A DNA stretch of 64,000 bases from Scolanthus callimorphus (Eukaryota; Cnidaria; Anthozoa; Actiniaria; Edwardsiidae): NCBI GenBank assembly GCA_033964015.1, contig CM066921.1:26579355-26643354 (forward strand). Reading direction: 5' to 3'. Below, in pieces: positions 48,470-61,724 of this stretch. A program made the translations under genes and the position numbers. The notes beneath the pieces were generated by a model. The model worked only from the letters and a program-made list of their open reading frames with translations, did not search any database and was not told the origin of the DNA. Each line of letters begins with the position of its first letter. Within the stretch, counting starts at the first letter, position 1.

Positions 48470-51400
48470 TCAAGCATTCGCTCGGCCGATCGCCTTCCTT
48501 GCAATGGATATCATAGGTGCGGCTAAAACAGCTGAGGAGGTTAAAAGAAAGAAGACATTGTCAACAAAACTCTTTCTGTCACCCTGGAGATCACAGTCCC
48601 CACCATGATCACAGAAAAGTCGCATCATTACTTCATTCACCGTCGTTTGTGTTTCCTAATTTCTGCTGTAATAGAGTAAGGGGCCGACCATTGTACTTTT
48701 GAGGGGAAGGGTGGATGATTTTTTTGCAAGAGTTTTTTTACTTCTCTAAGATATTGTAGGATTTTCATTTCGTAAAAATAGTTTACGATTATAACAAATA
48801 TGCTGTGCAGCAAATATGCTGTGCAGGATATGTTTTTTTCAAAATCATTCCCCCCCCCCCCCACCTCAGAAGTCAAATGGTCAGTCCCTAACATGACTTG
48901 TATGTTAATAAATGTTGTACAAATCTCGTAAGAATGTTACCACTTTTAGCTCCATTTTAAAAAAATGTCAAATTATGTAACTGATAACAGAGGAACAATC
49001 AAGGTAAAATAGTTACCAGTAACGGTATTCAAATGTCTTGCGACGTATGTCTAGGGTGACAAGAAAGTCAAATGTGGTTACCAGTTATAGGTAGGATGGT
49101 CAGAACATTTGAGGATGTCATCAGTGTCGCCACTCCGGCAGAGTCCACCTCCTGGTCGACAAACGGCGTCACTCCATCATCACCAGTCATCGATAGCATC
49201 TTCACCTGGGCTGTAACTGTCATGATCAGCAAGGACAGAAGCTGTAGCCACTGGTCACTGGGGTGCTTTATTGGTTTGAAGTGGGCAAACAACACGGCAT
49301 AGATACCAGATATCAGTGAGATAGAGCCGATACCAAGCGGGTCCTTGTAAAGTGAAAAGGATATAATAATATGTTCTTTAGCAATGCAACAAACACACGA
49401 ATGTTTGTGCTGATCAGAAATATTTTTACGGATTGCTTTTCAGTCATTGTGATTCTTTTCCCAATACAATTGCTGCACTTGGTTTTGCTTGGTAATATTC
49501 AAGCTATTAGTTTGATATTCGTTGTCCAGTATTTCCCTAAGCGTTCGCCTAGTCTTTTGCATTGGCGCTGTTGTGAACTCTCTTCGTTCGCTTTTATCAG
49601 TATATTAAGGGACATGTCATTATTTAGCGGCGGGGGAGGTATCCTATTTTTGTGGGGAGGGTCCAAACTTTTTTCGCGTGTCTAAAGGGAAGGTCCAAAG
49701 GTTTTTCACTCCTGTTTGGGGGTGGGTCATAACTTTTTCAACAACATTTGGACGATGAAGAGAGTGAAACATATGGTTATTTCAGCAACTTCTATATCAT
49801 TTGCATTTTTACTTAATGAAAAATTCGGCGCGCATAAACAATGAGACTGGAACTACATATTATCCTCTTTGTCAGATCGCCTGAAAACTCGACATTTAGA
49901 TACCTCAGACATCATTTTACTAAAAGGGTTTCTGAGGTGTCTACTGTGAAAAATCCGTGTTGCGTCAAAATTCATGCTACGAGGATCGTTTAAATGCTGT
50001 TTCAAAGCTTAAAGAATGGCCTATCCTTTTTTAAGAATTTATTTGCAGTAGCATTCAATTAATCAAGGAAAGTCCGAACACGGACATTCTCCTCGGACGC
50101 ATGGTTTCGTGAACCCTAACTGACCCTACACTTGACACTAAACATGCTCGTGCCACAAGGAGAACATGAAACATTTTATTTTCGTATGGCTTTTCTTATT
50201 CTTACAAGCTTACACTCTCTTAGTTAAAAGGGCCATACTTCTCATGGGAACCTAGATCCGTTCGCACCTGCCTTTTTGAGTTAGTAGTATACACGGCATA
50301 ACTAAACATCTTTTTAAAAGATGATTATAATTAAAATGAAGTGGAGTGTTTCTGATTGGACAAGGGGTTACCATGACAACCAGAACCGACTTATCCTTTG
50401 AAAAGGGACATGCGGGCATCCACTCCGAGCGTTTCGGGCGTCTTGCAGGCGTCTGCGGGCGTCTTGCGGGCGTCCACGCTTCGCTGCACTTCATGTTTTG
50501 ACCCCAAAATCAGTACAATTTCACATAAGCATACCCTCATTTATCTCCCTTTTGAAAGGATTAATTGGTGCTGGTTGTCATGGTAAACCCTCGTCCAATC
50601 AGAAGCACTCCACTCCATTTTAATAAGAATCCACACCAAAAAGGGGTTTATTATTTTTTGGTTTTAATTTTTGTTATAAAGCCAAAAAAGTACTTAAATA
50701 AGATAACCCGATAACCATACATTACCTCATCTCCAACAAGCACGACAAGTGCAAAGATGCATAGTTTTCTGTACATCTCGATTGTTTCCCAGTAAAAGTA
50801 CGAAAGCTTGTAATTCTGGTACAGAAATCTCGTGGATGCTTTCTGTTCACAACCTGTTGTAAAGCAATTGCAGAAGGAAATTGAAAGAAATTTAACAAAT
50901 GCGAGTGACTGACATTGCGGAGTGTCGATCTTGTACACAGGCTCTCGAGCCAGGACCACGTGTGTCTCCATACCAAATGTTTCCATAATAGACATCTTGC
51001 TTACACTGCCGAAATATTTGTTATTTTCTCGACAGGATTGTATCTTACACGGTGACATTTGGCAGAGTAGTTTAGTTTTATTTGTAAACGTTTTGCCATC
51101 ACTATGTACAGCCCGTCTGTGGTTTCGTTTGAATATATAGAATATATACAGCACTTTCACAATTTTGTTTTTCTAATTAATGACGAAATAAACATTAAAG
51201 GGAAGCTGTCACGCAACTGCGCAGCTGTTCTGCGCATCTAAAAACAAAGAAATATCGTCCCGTAACGATGGCCAGCGAAGGCTGAAAACCACGAAAACAA
51301 TCCGTTTTAATCTCGCTATTATTCGATCCATCCGACCAAAATGTTTACGTTTTACATATTCTTCAATAGTTTTCTGATAGGATGGTCTAAATAGTTCTGC

Positions 51401-54400
51401 TCAGTGATCGTTCCTGGAGCATGCGCGTATCGTGACAGCCTCCCTTTAACTGCAATCAATAACTTGCTGCTAAAGAATACACACGTTCGGAAAATTTAGT
51501 AGTATTTGGATAAATATTGACGGATGTAGGACCTCATGGATTTTTTCACTACAAGCCTTAGCTTTCTGGCTTCGTTTTGGTGTATTTTGAGATCTTCGGA
51601 TGCCTTATCGTTCAAGGTTTGTTGTTTTCCACTCAACTCCGCAAATGCTTTGAACGTCATCAGACGCTATAAGTTCTAATAATTTTGATGTCAAAATGCA
51701 TGAATGCCTCATGCAGTAGCGGCGGCTATCGTGAAAGTCGTGTATTGATTAACGAGCGAGAGAGCAGTAAAAGGGGCTCAAATATTCAAAGTTCTGGCAA
51801 GTATCAGAAGAAGTAGCCACATATGTTATATGGTATTTAAAAGCTTTTTGAAAAGTAGAATACAAATGTCAAGTTTGTATTAACTATTAATGAATTGTTG
51901 ATGGTATTAATAACTAGTTATCAAAATTGATTTTCTCGGTCGAATAACCTGTTGTCCTTCACAATTCAATAGAACCACCCAATGTTGTAAATCTTGAATG
52001 CCACATGTGAACTCCAAAAGCGTGTCGTTTCTAAAATTGTTCTTTGTTCACATTTTATCACGATTTTTGTTTCAGCCAGTGCTTTTTTCGGTTAATATAA
52101 ATTTCAAGGGCAATAAATCTAATCGAATATACACATAATCGCTGGCACACCTTTAGAGTCAGGTTCTTTTATTATGAAACAAAATTAGGTGACTATTAAA
52201 TTGAATATTGACGGACTAGAACTTACTCACACGAGGAAATATTTTTTTAAGTGATTAATGATTTATCATTAGGTCTTTAAATGATACCAGAAACACATAA
52301 ATTAGTCGAAACGTGTAACAGCGAACAACTCGCAATCACTAAACATCATATTTGGAAATTAAAATTGACGTAACACTTTTCCGTTGGGATTGTACGCGCA
52401 TTCGAGCTGTTTCCCGTTGGTTTAGAAGCGCGCGTGCATGTTGATGCAAACAGCGTTGTCTGCACTCTTATTTACCATTGCAAATGAGCCAATCATATTA
52501 CGAGAACAGCAAAAGTTATAATAAAAAATCTTTTTTTGGTGGATTTTGAGCATGGAAGTAAAACAGTGAACTAAACTCATTTTGTGCTTCTGTTCTATTG
52601 TGAGGAATTCGCGCGAGTTATTTTTCGAAAATATGACGAATCAAATCTCCCGTTGCTGATTGGCTAAATAAGAACCTTATGCTTTCTAAAGATGGTGTTT
52701 ATTGATCACGAGTTGTTCGCAGGTTGTCGACCTCTTACACGTTTCAACTCACTTATATGTTCTTGATGATACATAATACATGTACCTAGCTTTCACGCAG
52801 ACGTAATGACCACAATATCGCAAAACCCTTCCACCTCTCCCCGTAAGGGTGTGGCTGCGCGGATCATTTGAGACTCACCAGATTTTCTCCTTGTATTCTT
52901 CCAAAGTATGATGCCAGCCAGCATAGGAAACCCGATCAGATGGAACAGAGAGAAATACGCACACCAAGTAATCCACCCATAGTTTGGGTTCTCACATTCG
53001 ATCGCCATGTCATTGCTAGGGAACGACTTGCATTCGGTGCCACTTCTGTCAGGGCAAATCTGCACACACATAGATGCCCATAGGTGGGTTAGTGTTTCTT
53101 TGCAGGTGCAAGGGTAGAGAATGAAAAGGAGGAAAAACGCCATCCCTGCTGCTTTGGTCAAGCGGAATTTACAATTGTGGGCATCATTGTGAACAGTGCA
53201 TTGTCTTTTCTTGACCACCAACGTCTCGGATAAGGAGGTTGCACTTCGTTCTTTGCTAGTAAGTAGTTGCGTCGGTTTGGCTTCTGCGTTTTCATCTATG
53301 GTATGTTTCTCATCGATATCGGAGGTGTCGCTTTCACTTCTTTCTTCGCTGGTGCACGAGTGTGCAGGTTTGGCATTTGTGCTTTCATCCTTAGCTTTTA
53401 TTTTCCCGTCGAAGTCAAGCCAGCTGACGCAAGTTTTTCTTCGTTGGATTTTGCAAAACAGTAGCCAACTAACGCTACGGCTATTGTATTTGCACCGACA
53501 GCAACAAGAAAAGGAATGATTCTCATGAAAGATGGTTTTGTGAGACATTTTATAGGTATTGAAAGAGCGATATCCAAGCTCAAAACTTGTCTTATGGACG
53601 TTACCAGAAACAAAGCACTGTCAGGAACACTAGGGATGCAAATAAGTTGATAAAATGCAGTTAAAACTTTAAACTTAGAAGTTACGAGGTCTATGAAAGT
53701 GTCGCTGTTTGGTGATTGTGTAAAGTCATTGCGCCAGATCAAGGCCATCAGAACAGATATGAATAAAAAAGAACATAATGCCGGTAACAACATTTTGGCA
53801 ACTGCAGGGCATTTGTTACATACACTTGCTACTCTGTAGAATCTTTCGCTGCAAACAGCACAAAGTGGACCTTCATATCCTTCAATGCAACTTGAACGTA
53901 ACCCTCCAAGACACGATTTCATATTTGGGCATTTATATACCTGCGGCAGCAATTTTTGATCAATGCTTTCGTTTTCTCTTTCGTACATGTCATTCTTGGT
54001 TTGCAAGTTTTTGAAGAAATATAGAAGCTTTTGAAATGTCTCGTTTGATCTCCACTCCCAATAGTATCCGGATGATAGTGTGAAAGTTGAGTTGATACAT
54101 CTGTAATAATCTGGACAAGGGAAGCAAGCTCCGAATCTGTCAAGTCTGTAGTAGTTGTCTTTGCAAAAGCACGCACGAAAGCCAGCAAAATTATGTCGCC
54201 TTGTTCCTTAAAGAGAAAAACAAAATGTTCAAGCCAGCCAAGCCAGCCAAGCCAGCCAAGCCAGCCAAGCCAGCCAAGCCAGCCAAGCCAGCCAAGCCAG
54301 CCAAGCCAGCCAAGCCAGCCAAGCCAGCCAAGCCAGCCAAGCCAGCCAAGCCAGCCAAGCCAGCCAAGCCAGCCAAGCCAGCCAAGCCAGCCAAGCCAGC

Positions 54401-57400
54401 CAAGCCAGCCAAGCCAGCCAAGCCAGCCAAGCCAGCCAAGCCAGCCAAGCCAGCCAAGCCAGCCAAGCCAGCCAAATAACGCTCACTAGGCAAGCCATAC
54501 GCTCACAACGCTCACTAGGCAAGCCATACGCTCACTAGGCAAGTCACTAGGAGCTTCCGCTTGTTCAGCAAGCCTACACTCACCAGTAGGACATATTTTA
54601 CAAGAACGCTCACTAGGAGCTCCCGCTTGTTCAGCAAAGTGTCCTACGGGACAAAGCTTGCAGCCGTTTCCATACTCGTTGAACTTGAATTGGCCAACAT
54701 TATCCTGATAAAATCCACCTGTCAACGTCATAAAAAACAACTTATTGAAGGTTAGGTGTTACAACCAAATCAAATTAAAATGTAAGAGGCGACTTCAAAC
54801 CTACTTCAAATTATCAAATCAAATTATTCCTGTTAGAGCACTCGACGCCATAGCTTCCCCTTTCGCTGTTTTAACTTCGGCGTTGAATTTCCGTACAAAT
54901 CATCACTTAACTCTGTTTTTTTTTAGGATGGTCAAATGGACAAGGTTTCGTTTTGGCACCATTTCCCGAACTTTCTTTGTGCTTTTTGCTTGAGTTTTTA
55001 GCTCAATTTCCTCTAACTGATCTTCGTGTCAAGTCTGAGTTTTGGCTACTGAGAGCGGAATTCGGAGGTTTTATTCCGATTCCATTGATAAATAATAAAC
55101 GAGAGCAAGTTAAAGGAACACTCGAATAAATTTCATTGAATGAACGTGCAAGAATTCCTGCCACAAACTACCACTGGAATGGTCTGCGTGATCTGATTGG
55201 TCGAGCGTGGAAGCAGTGCGCCAACACATCTGAATGAGGGTGCCCGCAAAAGTAGAGCGTTTAAGATAGGGCGGTATAAAATTTGGCCGTGCGTAGTGAT
55301 AATATCATAAACTTAGAAAAAAGCTTGAGCTGATTGATCGAAATTTACGTTAAAGTTTGATATTGTCATCAAAATGGCCTGGTATATGATGTGGGTTGGA
55401 AGTTCGATTACTTCCAGTAAAGCCTGGTGCACACTTGCGAAATAACGACATAAGGAAAATATCACCGGACAAAATTTAGTGGTTTCAAGAAGTTGAAGTC
55501 GACAAAAACTCAAGATTGCTTGGTGAAGTAAATACTGATGTTCAATGGAAAATATTGATTATTTCAATTCTTTTTCCCATGCTTTTTCGTTGCAACATAT
55601 CGTCCTTTGTCGCGAGTGTGCACCGGGCTTAAGTGTAACCGTACCTTTGGGGCATGTTTTGCAGGTTCTCACATACATATATGTGCCTCTTCGACAAGGT
55701 TGGCACAAATGTACTGTTCCTCCACGTGCCATGCAGACATACCCATTGCCTGTGAGCTCTTTGTGCAGTGATCGGTCGATGAAAACCCGTGCTTCTACGT
55801 AATCGGGTTCCCTAAAATAAAAAAATTTATTTGATAATATGGCCGAGGTTAATATCGTAAGAAGCATTCTCAAACCCAGAGCTCCCCGGCTCGTCGCCTC
55901 GCATGGGAGGCTCAGATGACATACATTTGAGGGCCTTCGCTGATTGGCTGAAATGGCGCGCACGCGTACATAAAAGTAGCTTAGTCTTGCTTTATAGAAA
56001 CGGATCTGCCAAAATAACACTGGTATTCGTTTCCTAGTCGTCTTTTCAAGCTATGCTCCAAAAGTATTTATGAGGCATAAAACCACCGTTTTCTTATACG
56101 CATGTGTCGGTGGCTGTCCCCAGAGCCTCCCCCGCGAGGTGACGAGCCGGGGAGCTCTGGGTTCGAGAATGTCGGACTTGCGCATGCATTTCGATATCAT
56201 CTACTCACGTGAGTATTTGAAGGTGAGGGAGTGGCAGGCTACAAAATGCACCTATCGGGATCTGTGATAATTCGTTGTGGTCAACGTACCTAAAATGATT
56301 TAAAAAAAATCATACATAATGAACGAAGCAAGTATAAAGGAAATCACAAACGTGATAAAATTACGACCTATGTACAACTTTATTGCACACTTTTTTAAAA
56401 AGATGATCAGATGATCAGACAATGCTATTGATCAGGCACGGATCCATAAAAAATCTGACCTGTTTACGGGCGACCTTCCAAAAAATGCCAGGACGAGCGA
56501 AAGATTGCGAAAGATTGTTTAATATTTTTTTGTAGCATTTTTCTTGTCTTTTTGTTTTTGTTTACAATTAAGGATTTCACATTGACCGTAGAAAGTACAT
56601 AATGCGAGACCTTTGCTTTCTTTGACCAGACGTCGTTTACTCGCGTTTCGTCTGGTCTGTCCAGTTCTAGCGGTTTTTCAAGTTTGACTCACGACTAAAC
56701 GCAAACCGCACGAGAAGTCATCGTTTAATTTCGCAAAGACGAGAATTTTTAAAGAAAAAATAAATAAAAGTTTTGACTTGTTTATTTCGACGCTCTGCAA
56801 ATGTTATTTGTCTGGAAATGGTAATGTTTTCCCCAAGTGTCAGGCAACAATAACACCTGTGTTAATGTTTTCAACTTACAATACTTGAAGTGATCGGCTC
56901 TTCATAAACGAACTTTCGTGCAACTCCCGTATGTGGTTATTTGACAAAACACTTAAAAAATAAAAGAGACAATAACAATAATAATAATGATAATATACTG
57001 CCAAGTGACAACGATATTAATAGCAACGGTAAAGAAAATAATAGCGATAACGACTACGATAGCGACAACGCAAATAATGCTAATGGTAACAAAAGCGGTA
57101 GTAGCGCAGCAAACGACCGTGCATCGTTTATCCAAACTCGTTAGCGACTGATGCCATTGCCTATTGAAAGGAGAATTAGTAATATTCAATTTGAATCCCG
57201 GCCTTGCTAAGGAAGACTGCACATCCATTCACTCCTATTGTCCTCGCACAAGGTGTGCTCCACACCTTTTCCGCCTTAGTCGCCTTGCGCCATGGCCACC
57301 GTCGTAACGAAGAGAGCGCGCAAGAGCTATTACAAGAGCTTCATACAAGAGGATAGCAGCAGCAAAAGCAGTCGTTGACACAGTCTTATCTCTCTTGCCA

Positions 57401-60369
57401 GGGTTATAGCGACAGTGATGCCATAGCAAAGTGGCATTTGGGATTTCTTCAAAATGATTGTGCTGTAAGTATTGGCATCGAGTTAATTCATTCCATCGCC
57501 CCAAACACTGAATTGGCTATGGACCTGCTGCCGCCATCATGTACTCATTGATCATGAAGTTATACACAGCATATCGTCATTACAATCCAGACGCTATCCT
57601 GAGAGCTGATGTACATCTAAGAATCTAGAATCCGAGGGCAGAGGTTGTAGCGGTCACTATAACAATAACAATAACCGGTAAACAATAACGCTAACGATAG
57701 TAATAACGGTAGCGAGAACTGTAACGAGAAAGGTAACGATTAGCAATTTATTTTAGCCTCGTGGTATATTTACATGACCATTTAAGACTCCCACTTGTTG
57801 AAATCACCTATAACGCACCACGAAGGATGCTGGAAGATCCTGCCCTATTTTCTTCGGCCGCGATGACCCTTTTTGGCAGCCCGTGAGCCGCGCGATGCTC
57901 TAGCTTGGCCATGGGGCAGTCCACTTACAGGAATGCTAGACTTGGTGGAGCAATAAAAGTCGTAGAATTGATCACTTCCAACTGGTTTTCCTTTGCAATT
58001 CTAAAACCGGTAGAAGATACTAAAATTAACATATTCTATGGCTGCTTTGCTATATAGTGGAGGGGCGTAGCCAGGGGGAGGGCCTTTCTCGGGAGATTTT
58101 CCCATACATTTACTGTATTTGCTGAAGAAAATTTGAACATTTTTCGTCCCATGTTTTCACTATCCGCCCCCCTTTCAGAAATTCCTGGCTACGCCGCTGT
58201 AGTGAATTCACTGAAACATTCCAGCTTTTTTCCAAATAATTAGCAGAATATAATCCATCTGGATATCCTTAACCATGTGCAATCCACTTTTTGTCGACTA
58301 TTCATATTGCGTTATTTGTCAAAAGAATTTATATTTGAAACTCGAGGTACAAAATAGGAAGATGTTGTATCCCATTTTCACAACTGCCTAATTTATGTCC
58401 GACAATCATACTTTCACAGTCTTTCGTTGTAACATCATTTGTCCAGATATTTGTTGTTCAAGATCAGAGTTGATTTTCTTTAGAGCGCTTTTGTGATGAG
58501 TTGTTTCATGGAAGTCGATTTTGTGTAGAATTTGGCGGGAAAACATTGCCGCGAATGTTTGTAAGATGCCATAAATATTAGAGCCTGCTAGATGGACCTC
58601 CAGTCGTGTGTTCTGGAAGAATGAGCCGGCTAGCCGGCTATTGCATTTCTTTATTTCTTTCTTTATTATTATTATTATTTTTTTTTTTTTTTTTGGGGGG
58701 GGGGGGGGATTTTGAAAGAGGTTCCCCCCAACCCCCCAACAGGATAATTATGAAGTATCGTTGTTTTGACGTCTTCCCTTCAGTGTAGGGAAGACACACA
58801 GTAGAATAAGTTTGGACATACGAATTTTATCTTTTCGTGTTAAAATTTATCTAAAATTTTACCAACTTTTCAACACTCGAAGTTAATTCGTATATCCGCG
58901 CGTCAGCCAATGTAATATCCTCTATTATAAAAATAAAATTCTAACAAGTAAGGAATGATTTTTGGAGTTTTGGAAAAATTATATTTGAAGATAAATTCAT
59001 AAGAATAGATTTGATACGGAAAATATGTCTTCGCCCCTCAGGAGATGCTTGTGTGAAAAAAATATTTTCCGTTATATTTCTTCCGAATTCAAATAGCGCG
59101 CTTGAGCAGTGGAGAGTAATGACGATGAAAAACCTCCCACGACCTTCCAGAGCTCCGTATCTTGTCGCAGGCCTTAATGCGTGGACTTACAATATAACCA
59201 ATGAATGGCACATCCTTATCCAGGTGCCAACTGTTTTCAATCGATTTGTTGAGATCCAACTGTAGAGTAAACGAGCAAAATCACATTTTTTGTTTGCTTT
59301 ATAACATCAGCTTGCCCCTACAAAGAACATGTCACAACCCCATCCAGGATCGTAGGTGTACTAGACATGTTTTGGCTGGCTTTACAAGAACCCGAATATA
59401 TGATTTATAAGCTAGATTTATGATCACGTCATGTGAAATAATTGTAGTCATGCCAGTTAACATGAATTATTATATATTTGCAGTAATTTGTAGTTTCCCC
59501 TACGTCTACATCATAAGTACACTTTTGTAGATTACGATATTTATAAAAGCGTGGTGCTCGGAACTTCCCATTGGAATTCATCGGTATTTTCCCTTTTAAA
59601 GATAATCCCTTTTCCCACGGTTAGTGCACATGCTCTGATCTGATAGTCTTGGTCTAAGCCCGAATTCTAGACATTGGCCGGACATTCCTACATTTGACAC
59701 TAAAAACACCCCTTATCAGGCTGATCTCCCATGGGAACCTTCCGAGAGCCAGCACCTATATATAGCGTATGTAAGTTGAATAAAGATATAGTATAGTATA
59801 GTGTAGTATGAAAATATTGTTCAGTTGAATAGACACCGATCCCGAGTCGTTACAATACTTACAGCACAGTTAGAAAACAGAGACCATCTCTCCGTTCTTT
59901 GAGGGAAGAAATGCGGTTGCTGACAGCGTTTCTAACAACAACAACAACAACAACATCAACTATCGTGTTTCTTCATTTAATTTTCACTTGCAAGTTCAAG
60001 TAATCAAACTACATTCGGGTGTCAGTCAATTCATTGATCCGATCAAACAATGATTGAAACACTTCACGCTCAAGTTACAGTGTTTGTCCCACTGGGATTG
60101 ATCTACCAAGCCTTTCTTTCCATTTGTTTGTGCCGGTTTGAAACTGGGTCTGAAACCTTCCTCTGAAAATACTTCCATAGTAAATCATGACAACTTGTCA
60201 TCGACGAAAAATAGTGTTTTTTTCTGGATAAAGTTTTTTTAAGCGTAATTAGTGGCATTTTTTTAGAAACGAAAATGCTGCCAAGGCACTTTTTTCTCAC
60301 ATGAATGACGTCTTTTCTGGTATTGCATCCATGTCAAGCTCCGAGAGTTTGTTGTTATCGATGGTCAAT
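48470..60369 (-). CDS. Multipass receptor-like protein: LRR, GCC2/GCC3 Cys-rich repeats, 7TM-like region (5' end open)
   Basis: Exons in transcript order (plus coordinates): 60301-60369, 59863-59931 (candidate LRR exons), 55645-55811, 54584-54718, 52879-54206, 50726-50853, 49082-49343, 48470-48531 (TGA at 48470-48472). Junction phases are 2, 2, 1, 1, 1, 0, 1. Extracellular part: CxxCPxG repeats (RTCKTCPKG, CKLCPVGHFAEQAG, CKICPTG) like ephrin-receptor GCC2/GCC3, then CIEGYEGPLCAVC. Several hydrophobic helices follow in 52879-54206, then the family block FLYQNYKLSYFYWETIEMYR (50726-50853). The last exons finish a short cytosolic tail. Function unknown; the architecture is common in cnidarian and other invertebrate orphan receptors. 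Exon 52879-54206 is one base short of an open frame. An AATAAA lies on the minus strand at 48358-48363, about 107 bp past the stop. Confidence 0.75.
50333..50622. repeat. Fold-back repeat in the receptor-like gene
   Basis: aagtggagtgtttctgattgg...ggttaccatgacaacc is answered by ggttgtcatggtaaaccc...ccaatcagaagcactccact. The centre has short gggcgtctt/gcgggcgtc repeats. Confidence 0.7.
51195..51450. repeat. Fold-back repeat with aaagggaagctgtcacg ends
   Basis: Left aaagggaagctgtcacg and right cgtgacagcctcccttt are inverted over about 255 bp. Probably a small MITE in an intron of the receptor-like gene. Confidence 0.65.
52307..52748. repeat. Inverted-end repeat in the receptor-like gene intron
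   Basis: Left gtcgaaacgtgtaacagcga, then acaactcg; right cgagttgttcgc, then cttacacgtttcaac. The ends are inverted over about 440 bp; no coding frame. Confidence 0.55.
52879..54206 (-). CDS. Large membrane exon of the receptor-like gene with a one-base frame break
   Basis: The exon enters in phase 1 (acceptor ctctttaag, TRRHNFAGFRACFCKDN) and must leave in phase 1 (tctg|gtgagt) to meet 50726-50853, but its 1328 nt give phase 0. The upstream frame runs to a TAA at about 53398 (KLASAGLTSTGK). The downstream frame, open from before 53480, reads KIKAKDESTNAKP and then TM text LTKAAGMAFFLLFILYP. The frames meet at a gggaaaataaaag run near 53395-53408, where a lost A would explain the break. Between helices it encodes a long acidic, Ser-rich loop. 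Confidence 0.75.
54226..54476. repeat. 9-bp microsatellite (ccagccaag)n in an intron of the receptor-like gene
   Basis: About 28 near-perfect units lie 20 bp upstream (in transcript sense) of the acceptor of exon 52879-54206. Every frame is open and yields three-residue repeats; this is not coding. A degenerate gctcactaggcaag repeat continues to about 54545. Confidence 0.95.
55867..56169. repeat. Fold-back repeat beside the GCC-type exon
   Basis: attctcaaacccagagctcc, then ccggctcgtc, pairs with gacgagccgg, then ggagctctgggttcgagaat. The element is about 300 bp and lies just upstream of exon 55645-55811. Confidence 0.75.
56170..58060. other. Presumed intron, low-complexity tracts only
   Basis: It contains AAT/AAC-rich tracts (about 56960-57110 and 57650-57760). 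A minus-strand frame near 57480 with an LRR-like phrase (LQHNHFEEIP) has no splice site in the right phase and was not accepted as an exon. Confidence 0.4.
58064..58196. repeat. Short inverted-end repeat, partner of 4786-4925
   Basis: The ends gcgtagccagg and cctggctacgc are inverted. The interior (ctcgggagattttcccatac) is the reverse complement of the 4.8-kb copy. Confidence 0.6.
59863..60369 (-). CDS. Two candidate 69-nt LRR exons at the 5' side of the receptor-like gene
   Basis: 60301-60369 and 59863-59931 are each 69 nt, bounded by AG and GT, and both start with one base of a split codon and end with two. The first reads LTIDNNKLSELDMDAIPE (LxLxxNxLxxL). The second reads NAVSNRISSLKERR with N, I and L at the same spacing. 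Uniform phase-2 exons near 69-72 nt are typical of LRR-coding genes. Exon 55645-55811 also enters in phase 2, so a direct chain is possible. More repeats and the signal exon may lie unseen. Confidence 0.45.
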
Positions 60370-60462
60370 CTAAAAAAAAGATATGAAAAAAAAACAGAAT
60401 GGCCGTGAAAGAGTGAAGCAGGTTCGTTTTAAAAGTATCAAAATGACAGGTTTTCCCCCTGT

Positions 60463-60730
60463 TACTATGCATCCCAGTAAACCGCGGCAACCTTCGTTTG
60501 ATCGCGTGATCGCTTTTTATGTACGACGTGATGCGTTGTTTAAGTACCACGTAATCAATTCCTTTTGGTGTGAACTGCGTTTGAGAGCAATGATGAAAAC
60601 CAACGCAGCACGTGGTACATAGACAACGTATCACGTGGTGCAAAAAAAATCGATCACGCGATCAATTCTAAGCAGCCGGCAGCGGACCGAAAAAAAGGAA
60701 ATTTGCCGCGGTTTACTGGCATGCATAGTA
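60463..60730. repeat. Fold-back repeat upstream of the receptor-like gene exons
   Basis: ctatgcatcccagtaaaccg pairs with cggtttactggcatgcatag, and gatcgcgtgatcg with cgatcacgcgatc. It spans about 268 bp, and both strands carry spurious short frames. Confidence 0.75.
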
Positions 60731-60826
60731 TGGAATACACTGATACCCTTCTCCTGAATGGAAAGTGGAGGGGTTCAAGGGATTGTATATAAGTAGTATA
60801 GGAGGGGCCGAATTAGCAGTTTTTTG

Positions 60827-61385
60827 CGGAGGAATACTAATTTTGCGGAGGAATACATAATGAGCGTCGCGGTTGAATTAATGAGCGTCCCCACGCGGAA
60901 TTAATGAGGTTGCGGTTGATTGTTGACGCAGGTGTTCTTTTGTTCTTTACTGCGGAGGAATACATAATGAGCTTGCGGTTGATTGTTGACACAGGTGTTC
61001 TTTTGTTCTTTACTGCGGCGGAATTAATGAGCGTCCCCACGCGGAATTAATGAGCTTTGTGGTTTATTGTTGACACAGGTGTTCCTTTGTTCTTTATTGC
61101 GGTTGAATTAATGAGCGTCCCCACGCGGAATTAATGAGCTTGCGGTTGATTGTTGACACAGGTGTTCTTTTGTTCTTTACTGCGGAGGAATACATAATGA
61201 TCTTGCGGTTGATTGTTGACACAGGTGTTCCTTTGTTCTTTACTGCGGCGGAATTAATGAGCGTCCCCACGCGGAATTAATGAGCTTTGTGGTTGAGTGT
61301 TGACACAGGTGTTCTTTTGTTCTTTATTGCGGAGGAATACATTAAGATTGTTGACACAGGTGTTCCTTTGTGTTCAACACGTGGC
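60827..61385. repeat. Higher-order repeat array next to the virus-like module
   Basis: Words gcggaattaatgagcgtcc, gcggttgattgttgaca and caggtgttcttttgttcttt recur. Successive tgttgacacaggtgttc copies are spaced about 60, 84, 84, 60, 85 and 50 bp, so two unit types alternate. The array lies 3' of the ATPase frames. Confidence 0.85.
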
Positions 61386-61724
61386 TGCGGTTTCTTTTGT
61401 CTCGGCCACGCGGTTTGTATTGTTCTCAGAGTCAATATAAGCAGAGCTTTAGTGCGAGTATAGCATCGTGAAAAGTACAGAAAAAATACAGAGGATGACG
61501 TTAAGATTCTGTTCTCTTTATTATCAATTATATTTAACTATAACTTCTTTAAAAAATTATATTACATAAAATACTACCACTAGTGGCGCATAGTAACTTA
61601 GAGTAGAGTAGCTATAATATAACAAAAAAATACATCAGGAGAATCAATAGTATTATTATTATTATTACTGAAGGTTGTCAATTCTAAGATGACAAAACTG
61701 TTAATGTCCCTCTGAAAGAAAACC

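Noticed and set aside
54191..54493. Long frames of three-residue repeats on both strands
   Set aside because: A 9-bp microsatellite inside an intron keeps every frame open.
57235..57504. Possible LRR exon (LQHNHFEEIPNATL) on the minus strand
   Set aside because: There is no acceptor giving phase 2 and no matching donor; the frame start is not an ATG.
59011..59265. 84-codon plus-strand frame
   Set aside because: No family motif, no splice or promoter context, and it lies within the presumed intron of the minus-strand gene.
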